Both the position numbers and the translations under genes were made by a program. A DNA stretch of 30,507 nucleotides. It comes from JBNKEI01 sp050288705 (GTDB lineage Bacteria; Myxococcota; Myxococcia; Myxococcales; UBA5297). Below the pieces are notes generated by a model. The model worked only from the letters and a program-made list of their open reading frames with translations. It ran no database searches and was not told the origin of the DNA. Positions 23,352-30,507 of the stretch are shown piece after piece. The stretch's first letter is position 1, and every line of letters starts with the position of its first letter. The stretch is taken from the NCBI GenBank assembly GCA_050288705.1, contig JBNKEI010000159.1, forward strand, positions 1 to 30,507. The letters are read 5' to 3'.

Positions 23352-24299
23352 CTAATCTTTATCCAATTTTTCCACTAAAAAAAGAGTAAATGAAGCTCCC
23401 ATGTATTTAAAATGAGGACGAACATTCAAGTGACAACGGTACCATCTAGGCTGCCCTTCCACGTTTTCCACCACAATTTGTGCCTGTCGCAAAGGACGCA
23501 CTGCGCGGACCGCCGGTTCGGGATTATCCATGTCTGCCACATATTGGCGAATCCAGTTATTGAGTTCTCGTTCCAAATCAGCACGTTCTTTCCAGGTTCC
23601 AATTTGTTCTCGTTGTAATACTTTGATATAATGTGCTAGGCGACTCATCATGAAAATATGAGGGAGTTGCGTGCCTAATCGATAATTAGTTTCCAGATGT
23701 TTCGCTTTGGCGGAATTTCCGAAATTTTTTGGTTTTTGTGCCGAGTTGGCAGAGAAAAAGCATGCACCGAAGACGCAACAGAAAACGCGGCAGGCATAAA
23801 CCAACATTGCGCGAATCTTCCGATTCTCTAAAGGTATGCCAACGAGCATACTGGGGTCCTTCTAACAATGACTTTAAGTCTTTTAAGTAAGGCAGTCGGT
23901 CAAAGGAATTCCCAAAAAATTCAGGAGAAGCATTAGCAATGAATGGAGCATGCGCTATGGCCGAAACTGCTGCGCATTTAGATAAAAGCTGCATATCACC
24001 GGTGCCTGGTCCAAATTCATAATTGGCACAGATTACTCCGTATGGTTTCCTCCGAAAACACTATACTCATTGGAGTATACGATTTTGTATAATCCAGATT
24101 TGATAATTTGCTGAGAATCCTCAAAGTCAAAAATCAAATCCTCCTTAGAAATATTCAAAACCTCCAGTCTAATATTTTCTCGAAAATCAATATTATCAAC
24201 TACGAAATCCAAAGACCGCCAGGCACTTTCCAATTTTTGGAAAGGTTCGGAATGAAGAATTTCGTTGAGTTGGGCAGTTATTTTGGGGACAAACCTGTA
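23352..24299 (-). pseudogene. tssC: T6SS contractile sheath protein TssC (VipB/ImpD), multiply broken
   Basis: TssC is the large subunit of the type VI secretion sheath, normally about 490 aa. The parts, from the 5' side: 'ITAQLNEILHSEPFQKLESA', 'NIRLEVLNISKEDLIFDFED', 'VYSNEYSVFGG', then in another frame 'KPYGVICANYEFGPGTGDMQ' and 'IAHAPFIANASPEFFG', 'ARWHTFRESEDSRNVG', 'LPRFLLRL', then after a deletion of about 80-90 residues and another frame change 'SAQKPKNFGNSAKAKHLETN', 'LPHIFMMSRLAHYIKVLQRE' and 'PRWYRCHLNVRPHFKYMG' to the natural C-terminus 'LVEKLDKD'. The region before 24299 is cut by a stop (24302-24300) and unrelated sequence. At least two frameshifts plus the deletion make it non-functional. 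No other tss gene is in the window. Confidence 0.85.
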
Positions 24300-24386
24300 C
24301 TATTATGGCAGCCAAACGTTGCCAAAAGATGGAGAAGATAAGGCAAGAAACGAGACTCACCAAGGGGGCCAACCCAAGGCAAGATT

Positions 24387-24655
24387 TTACTTTCGGAAAA
24401 CGGCAGTAGTTTTGCCAGAATATCCATCTGTATTATTTCGTGATCGAAGAAGTCCGAGTTTTTCGAGTAAACAACGAATTCTTCGGACGATACGAGTTGC
24501 GATTTTGTAAATGTCTTCCTCTTTAGGTGAAGGAATGGGTTGAAAAATTGCTTTGTTGTTATCGTCTCTAATAAATACGCCGTCTGGCAAAACTACGTGA
24601 AAATGTACATTGAGGTTCAATGAATCTCCGAACCGTTGACTAAATAAAACCGCTC
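24387..24655 (-). mobile_element. IS91-family (Y2) transposase fragment
   Basis: Reads 'GAVLFSQRFGDSLNLNVHFH' and 'VVLPDGVFIRDDNNKAIFQP', continuing 'IYKIATRIVRRIRCLLEKLG'. 'LNLNVHFH..VPDGVF' is the hallmark segment around the metal-binding HxH of IS91/IS801-type rolling-circle transposases. Only about 90 of the normal 300-400 residues remain, with neither the zinc-finger N-terminus nor the tyrosine motif. Confidence 0.75.
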
Positions 24656-24990
24656 CAACACTTGACGGGTCCTGATTCGCATACTACGCTCATTTTCGTT
24701 TCGTATGAATGTGCAGCAAACGAAAATTAGCCAGAAACAAAAGGTGCAGCATATGAGAACTAAGATATATTTTTCGTTATTCACGAGCGCATACATCCTC
24801 GCATAGCAGTTATTCCTGGTTGGGCTCAGGCTAATGCAAATCTGCTGGTTAGCCGAAAAGCTCGATTTGGCTACTAGCTTTCCGCTCAGGGATTTGCCAA
24901 CTATTACCCGCTCTACTGCCGAATCGGAGGGGAAAAAGCCCCCTCATCTCATCTGAACAAGCACAGCTTCGAAATGCCGGTTTAATATCG
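24656..24990. other. Gene-free spacer
   Basis: No coding or RNA feature recognised between the IS91 fragment and the methyltransferase gene. The motif 'cgttt...cgaaaat' occurs in both orientations around 24690-24730 (TTTTCGTTTCG and CGAAAAT), which could fold weakly. Confidence 0.4.
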
Positions 24991-25992
24991 TCAAAAACGA
25001 GAGGTCAGGCCTGCAGCTTTTTGAGCGAGATAGGTTATGATCTCAGAGAGATAGAGACCGCCCATCCGAGCGGCGAGTTGCTCTCGAAGTGGCTCGCGAA
25101 CGAGCGTGTGCAATAATGCAGTCGCCCGAGGCGCTTTGCGCGGTTTGCAGATAAAAAACGAGAATAACGAAGGCACATTCCCGTTACGAGTGTGCTCTTC
25201 ATCCGCTGATAGAAGCTGCTGCAAAACATTTTTTGCCTCTGGGTCGTTGGCCTCGAATTCGCGGAGATTATTCCAGAGTATCTGGTACGCAATGCCGCCG
25301 CCAAGCTCATTGCACTCGACAAATTCGAAATACATCTTCACCGCTTTCAAAATTTCGCTCGAATGAACTGCTTCGGTTGGGTCGCCGGTTAGTAGCGTGT
25401 GGAGCGATGGCCTCAACTGATGACACGTGCGAAACCTTGGCGGTAGCGAAGCATTGACCTCGCGCATGAAACGGACCTGGCGACTGGGGTACTGGTTTCG
25501 AGATGGCCCGGTATAATCCCAATTCACAAAAATTCCATTACAGCTTAACGCGGGCGCAAGGCGGTGCAAGAATGCATAAAGATGCTTGGCATGGTGTAAT
25601 GCCGCAACGTTGACAATGAGGTCATATTGGTGCTTGGGAGCAAAGGACTCAAAGTCACAGCGGAAGTAGTCGATGGGGCGAGAGCCGCGCGCCTTCTCTG
25701 CCTGAGCTAAGTAGTGATCGGCAACGTCAAACGCTTCGAGATGCTCGACGATGCCACGATCGAAGAGATCTCGCTCTACCCAGCCATTACCACAGCCAAT
25801 AATCAATCCTCGTTTCCGTGGCGTCGCAGCGTATTGTCGTTTGATGTAGTCCATCCACCAAAGGCCGGCATCGCCAGTCGCGCGGTGACAGAGGTACGCG
25901 AGCACACCAGGAAGATCGTTCCAATAGCGATCGCGATAGTGGTCTTGAAGATTTGAAGTAGAAGGTAGCTCAGTCGCAATATTGGTAGTCAT
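24991..25992 (-). CDS. Class I SAM-dependent methyltransferase
   Basis: 333 aa and intact. Motif I is 'GLIIGCGNGWVERDL' (62-76), followed by the acidic 'LEAFDVADHYLAQAEKA' (motif II) and 'YDLIVNVAALHHAKHLYAFL' (motif IV/V). The C-terminal third contains 'EFVECNELGGGIAYQILWNN' and 'SLFSFFICKP', a pattern I associate with methyltransferases in glycan or natural-product clusters, where the substrate is unknown. The start ATG 25992 has no clear ribosome binding site, and an AT-rich stretch precedes it. It stands alone among IS and gene remnants and its base composition is richer in GC than the surrounding spacers, which suggests acquisition. Confidence 0.85.
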   Translation of the reverse strand: MTTNIATELPSTSNLQDHYRDRYWNDLPGVLAYLCHRATGDAGLWWMDYIKRQYAATPRKRGLIIGCGNGWVERDLFDRGIVEHLEAFDVADHYLAQAEKARGSRPIDYFRCDFESFAPKHQYDLIVNVAALHHAKHLYAFLHRLAPALSCNGIFVNWDYTGPSRNQYPSRQVRFMREVNASLPPRFRTCHQLRPSLHTLLTGDPTEAVHSSEILKAVKMYFEFVECNELGGGIAYQILWNNLREFEANDPEAKNVLQQLLSADEEHTRNGNVPSLFSFFICKPRKAPRATALLHTLVREPLREQLAARMGGLYLSEIITYLAQKAAGLTSRF

Positions 25993-26931
25993 AGAATTAA
26001 ATAAATATCGTGATTTTAGTGCGATTAGTAGAGATTATAACGAGCGTGATTCATTTCTTGGGCAAGTTGGCTTAGGACTCCAAGTCTTCGTGTCTTTTTT
26101 CGCAGTGTGCTTGGGCGGATAGGAATGGTGCCGCGAAATTGAACGTCGCCTACGGTCAAACCTTTTTTAGTTTCGTTTCAATCCGCGCCCCCGTAGCCAT
26201 GGGGCCATGTATCCGGCACCAGACCCATCGTTGCCGTAAACTCGTTTCAATAATTCGGTCCAATGCAAATAACGGATCACGAGTATTATCAGCCAACTTT
26301 GGAGAATCAGAATCATCGGAAAAAGCAAAAGAAGAGTAGGGTTTCAATTCCGAGAGAATGGCTAAAGGGCTAGAAGAGGTTATGCGATCCAATGTTGCGG
26401 ACAAATCAGGCGACGAGGATGAGGTCGCACTAAGTGTAGTATCGGATGTATTAAGCTCGGACTCGGCAAAGAGATGGAACGATCGATTTTCGCCAGTTCG
26501 AATTAGATGCAGAAACACCATAATACTTGACGAGATGGATTCTCGAACGAGGAACCAAGAGTGCTAAGCGAGCCATTAAGGGGATAAGAAAATCAAAGCG
26601 GAAAATGTGAAATCTGTCTAGTATCGAAAGTCAGTAAAGGCCACAGTGAGAAGGATAGTGAGTCTGTGGAGCTAATACAGCATGTATCTCAAATCAGCAT
26701 TCTGCTTGTGGCTTTGAAAAGATCAAATCTTAGCCAGCCCAAGAGGCCGATTGGTTTTAAGAGCTGGGAAGAATATGATTCGCTCCACAAACCCAGTAGT
26801 GACGAAGGGGATCAACAACCAGGCTGCCGGTAACTCGGGCGTCTCCAGTTGTCGTTTACGGGATTTCCAGTAAACAGAGCACTCAAAAGCTTTCCATGCT
26901 ACCCCATTGCTACCCCATTTGACCTCATGCG
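25993..26931. other. Long low-coding region
   Basis: Nearly 1 kb with only one moderately long reading frame (minus, 26156-26521, listed separately). No tRNA, repeat array or known domain recognised. Probably old, degraded accessory DNA. Confidence 0.5.
26156..26521 (-). CDS. Ser-rich hypothetical ORF
   Basis: 121 aa, Ser/Thr/Asp-rich ('SDTTLSATSSSSPDLSATLD'), with two similar 'LDRI' segments ('LSATLDRITSSSPLA' and 'LFALDRIIETSLRQR'). No domain, leader or ribosome binding site I would trust. It may be a chance open frame in degraded DNA, or an effector-like short protein similar in style to the Ser/Gln-rich gene at 19588-20052. Confidence 0.25.
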   Translation of the reverse strand: MVFLHLIRTGENRSFHLFAESELNTSDTTLSATSSSSPDLSATLDRITSSSPLAILSELKPYSSFAFSDDSDSPKLADNTRDPLFALDRIIETSLRQRWVWCRIHGPMATGARIETKLKKV

Positions 26932-27203
26932 TTCATCGATATTAACGAAAAGACGCGAGAGTTCGAGCCATTAGGAACTACGCGAGAGGCTTTTCGAAAA
27001 TTCTTCAGGTCCAGGCGGATCTCGCAATTATAAAGGCAAGGGATGCGTTGGTTCGATGTCGTACAAGGCTAATCAACCAAGCACGTGGCCTAACCAAATC
27101 ATTCGGATTCCGACTGCCAAAATGAGATGCGGAATACTTTTACTGGCATACTATAGAATTCGTACCGGAGGAATTGAAATCAACATTATATAGTAGTATT
27201 TAG
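26932..27203 (+). mobile_element. IS110-family transposase remnant
   Basis: Three pieces are readable: 'FIDINEKTREFEPLGTTREA' with 'FRKFF' (N-terminal RuvC-like domain), then after a deletion and frame change 'ADLAIIKARDALVRCRTRLI' with 'NQARGLTKSFGFRLPK' and a stop at 27123-27125, then in another frame 'YWHTIEFVPEELKSTLYSSI' ending at 27203. These match the order of IS110 DEDD transposases. The DEDD core and the C-terminal Ser domain are gone. Confidence 0.75.
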
Positions 27204-27461
27204 CCGAAGACCGAGTAAATTCCTCCAGCGTTCAAGTGAACAAACGCTTTCTGTTTCCTCGGTCAACCTATCTTTCGCAAAGCATGAGTTGGCGCCATCA
27301 CCTGTATCTGTACTATTATCTTTTTCTAATGGCGTGACGAATCTAGAACAGTCCAGGAGTAGCAAGTACACTGTTTTTATACTCTCTCTTCCACATGTAC
27401 ATGCGCGCCCCTGCGGACGCACATCAAGAGACATCTTCCCTTTTGACGGAGGTGGGAAACC

Positions 27462-30137
27462 ATGAAGTGTCCAAGATTCTTGTTATTTCTCCTTCCGATT
27501 GCAGTCGTCACGGTGTGCGTTGGATGCAATCCCCCCGCGAAGAATGCAAGCGGAGAAATGGACACGAGTGATGAGACGGATTCCAGCGCAGATCAGGATG
27601 GGGATCCTCAAGATGAAGGTCCTCAAACCGATACAGGGAGCTTCCAACTACCCGACCTTGCGCCAATACCAAGCATGCCGGCGGCGAAGATGCCAAATAG
27701 CGTGCCGATGGGCGATCCTGCCACTTTCTCAGAAGTTAAGATGGACTTCCCGATTCAAACCAAAGGACCGGTCCAGCCGACATGGAAGTCCATCGCCAAG
27801 AATTCACCCTTCGATCCGGCATGGTTGCGAAAAGCGAAGTTCGGCATCTGGGTTCATTTCGGACCGCAAGCTGCCGGCAATAGCGGCGACTGGTATGCGC
27901 GGCACATGTATCAGCAGGGCTACCCCGCGTATGCCAACCATCTCAAGAGCTTCGGCCATCCATCAGTCAGCGGGTACAAAGATTTCCTAGGAGCTTGGAA
28001 TCCGGTCAAGTACGATCCTGCCGCACTGGCGCAAATATATTACGACGCTGGTGCACGCTTCGTTCTAGTGCAGGGCGTCCATCACGACCAGTTCGATAAC
28101 TGGGACTCGAAATACAATCCATTCAACGCGATGAACTTCGGCCTAAAGTCCGATTTCCTTGGCGCATGGAGCGCCGCGGCGCGCTCGATCGGCTTGAAGA
28201 TGGGAGTCTCCTTCCATCACGAGTATAGCTGGTGGTGGGGGCAGAAGGCTTACTCCAGTGACAGCTCAGGCCGCATGGTGGACGTTCCGTACGACGCCGC
28301 CGCGATCGCGCAGAAGGGGAATTGGATCTGGAACGGTTACGATCTGCATTTCCTCTACAATGTCAACCTCCGAGAGTACAAAGGCATCGACGACCTGGTC
28401 TGGAACCTACCGCAAGGAATTTTTTCCAATCATCTCGACTATGCGCACTGGTACGCCACCTGGTGGGCGCTGCGAATCATGGACGTCATCGAGAAATACG
28501 ATCCCGATTTCATCTATACCGACGGCAACTCGACACAGCCGTTCAGTGGTTATATGAGCGGCTCGGGCTACAAGTGCGACGCCATGCAGAGAGTGATCGC
28601 CCATTATTACAACCGAGCGCTGGAGCGACGCGGACAGATTAATACCTCCGCTGTAGTCAAATTCCATCCGGGCGACCGGATTATCAACACGTTTGAAGCC
28701 AACTACCCCAGAGACATTAAGAAAGACCAACCCTGGATAGCCGAAACGCCAGTGGGCGACTGGTATTATGCTCCAAACTTCACCTACAACTCCGGGATGG
28801 TCATCCACGAGCTGCTCGAAGTGGTTTCGCGCGACGGAGCCGCCGCCATCGCCATCTCGCCCACGCCGGATGGTTCCTTGGACGCCGGCACAAAGAACAT
28901 GCTGGTCGAGATCGGGCAATGGATGACCAAGAACGGCGCCGGCATCTACGGCAGCAGGGCGTGGACGAAACATGGCGAGGGATCGAGATCGCTCCCTACC
29001 GGTAAGCTCGGCTCGAGCCATGCCAACTATTCGTTCACCAGCTCTGACTTCCGCTTCACGGTTGGCCAAGACAACTTCCTCTACGCCTATTGTATGACGG
29101 TGCCAACCGGCGGGGAGGTGCTCCATATTTCCTCTCTTGGTGGTGGAAGCGGTCGGCTGGCGAAGGCGATCACATCGGTTGAGCTCCTCGGGTATACGGG
29201 GACGATCTCCTGGACCCAAACCGCGGCCGACCTCCAGATCACTCTCCCGTCGGACATGAGATCCTTCAAGACCGCGATCGGCTTTAAGATCGGCGCGGAC
29301 GGTTCCATACCCCTCTCCGCCCCAGGCGGGCTCGTCGCCGTGACGGCAGAAGGTCAGGTGAGGTTAAGCTGGAACCCGATCTCGAGCACGGCCACTTACA
29401 CGGTTAAACGTGGAACAAACGCCAGCGGTCCATTCGCCGACCTTGTCTCGGGAATAGAAGCGAGCACCTACGTCGATGCGACGGTGGCGACCGGCACGCT
29501 CTACTACTACACCATCTCGGCCGCCGACGGCTCCCTGTTCTCCCTCGATGCCACACCGGTTTCTGCCGCCGCGGCCAGTTCTTCCTCGGACGTATGGCTC
29601 ACGCAAGATATCGGTGACGTCGGCGCCGAGGGATCGTTCGCCGTCTCTAACGGCAGCTTCACGGTCAAGGGGTCCGGAGCGGACATCTGGTATGGCTCCG
29701 ACGAATTCCGCTTCGTGTTCAAAGCGTTGACGGGCAACTTCACTCTTTCCGCTCGAGTCGTTAGCATGACGAATACGGCGAAGTGGGCCAAAGTTGGGCT
29801 GATGATTCGCGAGACGCTCAACCCGAACTCCAAATACGTCATCCATGACATGTCGCCAGTCAGTGGTACCGTCTTCGAGCAACGTGCCACTGATGGCGGG
29901 TCATCTACGCACATCAAGCTAACGAGCAACTCGCTCGCCCCTACGTGGCTCCGGTTGGTACGCGACGGCGACACCTTTACGACGTACGTTTCATCCGATG
30001 GAACCTCATGGACCTCGACGGGCTCCACCACGATCAGCATGTCCGATGGAGTCTATGCTGGCTTGGAGGTGTGCAGCACATCAGACGGCAAGTTGTGCGA
30101 AGGCCTGTTCGACAACGTATCGGTCGTTGCAAACTAG
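27462..30137 (+). CDS. Lipoprotein alpha-L-fucosidase (GH29) with FN3 and C-terminal DUF1349-like domain
   Basis: 891 aa, preceded by a textbook GGAGGT ribosome binding site. A lipoprotein leader ends in 'VCVGC' (Cys22), followed by an Asp/Ser-rich linker to about residue 60. The GH29 domain (about 100-520) has 'KAKFGIWVHFGPQAAG' near 124, 'GVHHDQFDNWDSKYNP' near 205, 'KMGVSFHHEYSWWW', and 'DPDFIYTDGNS' near 350, in which the Asp of 'TDG' is the likely nucleophile. A fibronectin III domain (about 620-705) and a concanavalin-like DUF1349-type domain (about 710-890, 'VGLMIRETLNPNSKYVIHDM') follow. It should act on the cell surface, releasing fucose from glycans. GC content and codon choice (many GCC, GGC, ATC) differ sharply from the rest of the window, suggesting transfer. 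No promoter-linked fucose catabolism genes are visible. Confidence 0.93.
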   Translation: MKCPRFLLFLLPIAVVTVCVGCNPPAKNASGEMDTSDETDSSADQDGDPQDEGPQTDTGSFQLPDLAPIPSMPAAKMPNSVPMGDPATFSEVKMDFPIQTKGPVQPTWKSIAKNSPFDPAWLRKAKFGIWVHFGPQAAGNSGDWYARHMYQQGYPAYANHLKSFGHPSVSGYKDFLGAWNPVKYDPAALAQIYYDAGARFVLVQGVHHDQFDNWDSKYNPFNAMNFGLKSDFLGAWSAAARSIGLKMGVSFHHEYSWWWGQKAYSSDSSGRMVDVPYDAAAIAQKGNWIWNGYDLHFLYNVNLREYKGIDDLVWNLPQGIFSNHLDYAHWYATWWALRIMDVIEKYDPDFIYTDGNSTQPFSGYMSGSGYKCDAMQRVIAHYYNRALERRGQINTSAVVKFHPGDRIINTFEANYPRDIKKDQPWIAETPVGDWYYAPNFTYNSGMVIHELLEVVSRDGAAAIAISPTPDGSLDAGTKNMLVEIGQWMTKNGAGIYGSRAWTKHGEGSRSLPTGKLGSSHANYSFTSSDFRFTVGQDNFLYAYCMTVPTGGEVLHISSLGGGSGRLAKAITSVELLGYTGTISWTQTAADLQITLPSDMRSFKTAIGFKIGADGSIPLSAPGGLVAVTAEGQVRLSWNPISSTATYTVKRGTNASGPFADLVSGIEASTYVDATVATGTLYYYTISAADGSLFSLDATPVSAAAASSSSDVWLTQDIGDVGAEGSFAVSNGSFTVKGSGADIWYGSDEFRFVFKALTGNFTLSARVVSMTNTAKWAKVGLMIRETLNPNSKYVIHDMSPVSGTVFEQRATDGGSSTHIKLTSNSLAPTWLRLVRDGDTFTTYVSSDGTSWTSTGSTTISMSDGVYAGLEVCSTSDGKLCEGLFDNVSVVAN

Positions 30138-30382
30138 GCTCATACAGAAAATAGCCTTCCAGCGAGGGAAACGAGTTAGATGAAGCCCTCTTCTAGAATT
30201 TTTTTGCCTGTGGACTGGCCTTCGATTGGCGGCTAAAGTCTTGGTAGAAAAACGCGAGGGCAATCAGGTCCTAGTTTTGTCTTCCTTCGCCCTAACACTT
30301 TCCTAAAGGGAGAAGTACATGTAGGATATGGACAAAATGCAGAAACAATCGCAGCAATCTTTAGGAAAGACTAGGCAACAAA

Positions 30383-30507
30383 ATGAAAAGTGACTTAGCA
30401 AAGAACCTCTCCAAGCTAGTAATGCGTGCACTGGCCCCGGTGGTTCAGCCTATGTATTCCGGTATTGGTTCGGTCATACTATTTCATCGCATGGTGGGGA
30501 TGGGGAT
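30383..30507 (+). CDS. Probable polysaccharide deacetylase family protein, N-terminus only
   Basis: ATG 30383 opens 41 codons that run off the window: 'MKSDLAKNLSKLVMRALAPV', then 'VQPMYSGIGSVILFHRMV'. The ending 'GIGSVILFHRMV' resembles the first strand of NodB-type polysaccharide deacetylases ('G.GSILMFHRV'). Only this short stretch is visible, so the assignment is tentative. The 245-bp spacer before it holds no recognised feature. Confidence 0.5.
   Translation, partial: MKSDLAKNLSKLVMRALAPVVQPMYSGIGSVILFHRMVGMG

Noticed and set aside
23412..23618. Plus-strand frame opposite tssC
   Set aside because: The minus-strand sequence matches TssC over this stretch.
28407..29219. 270-aa minus-strand open frame inside the fucosidase gene
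   Set aside because: High GC with strong third-position bias leaves the opposite strand open; the plus-strand frame has full GH29 motifs.

Overview
The window looks like a piece of a myxobacterial (Myxococcota, Polyangiales-like) chromosome with moderate GC content and clear signs of genome decay. The lineage clues are family-level: an ArsR-type HTH fused to a methyltransferase, a receiver/DUF4388(PATAN)/J-domain composite protein, a TPR lipoprotein-style envelope cluster, and a MoxR ATPase beside a TolC-family protein. A reduced, host-associated relative such as Pajaroellobacter would fit the combination of low GC, many pseudogenes and a large repeat-rich protein. That is an inference and was not checked against any database.

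Left part (1-16.7 kb): compact, intact and mostly on the plus strand. In order it holds a truncated-by-window ArsR/methyltransferase gene (minus), a 641-aa pseudo-receiver/DUF4388/J-like protein, peptide deformylase (def), a 962-aa mosaic repeat protein of unknown function, a three-gene envelope cluster (O-antigen ligase-like membrane protein with TPRs, TPR periplasmic protein, 805-aa lipoprotein with a probable beta-propeller), a MoxR AAA+ ATPase, a TolC-like outer-membrane efflux protein and leuB.

Right part (16.7-27.4 kb): an accessory, strongly eroded zone that begins right after leuB. It has gene wrecks (a nuclease/ABC-3C-like fragment, a serine hydrolase, a B12-binding radical SAM protein, an acyl-CoA:CoA transferase, the T6SS sheath gene tssC) and truncated insertion sequences of three families (IS6, IS91, IS110). 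A few open genes survive among them: a Cys-rich four-helix membrane protein, a Ser/Gln-rich protein, a deaminase-like HAE-motif reading frame, a 258-aa unknown protein followed by a 164-aa four-helix membrane protein, and a SAM methyltransferase. The 258-aa/164-aa pair, well equipped with ribosome binding site and terminator, is the best candidate for an undescribed two-gene module (possibly toxin/immunity).

Right edge (27.4-30.5 kb): a large, visibly GC-richer lipoprotein alpha-L-fucosidase (GH29 plus fibronectin III plus a C-terminal concanavalin-like domain), probably acquired by transfer, then the start of a probable polysaccharide deacetylase gene that runs off the window. No rRNA, tRNA or CRISPR array was seen.
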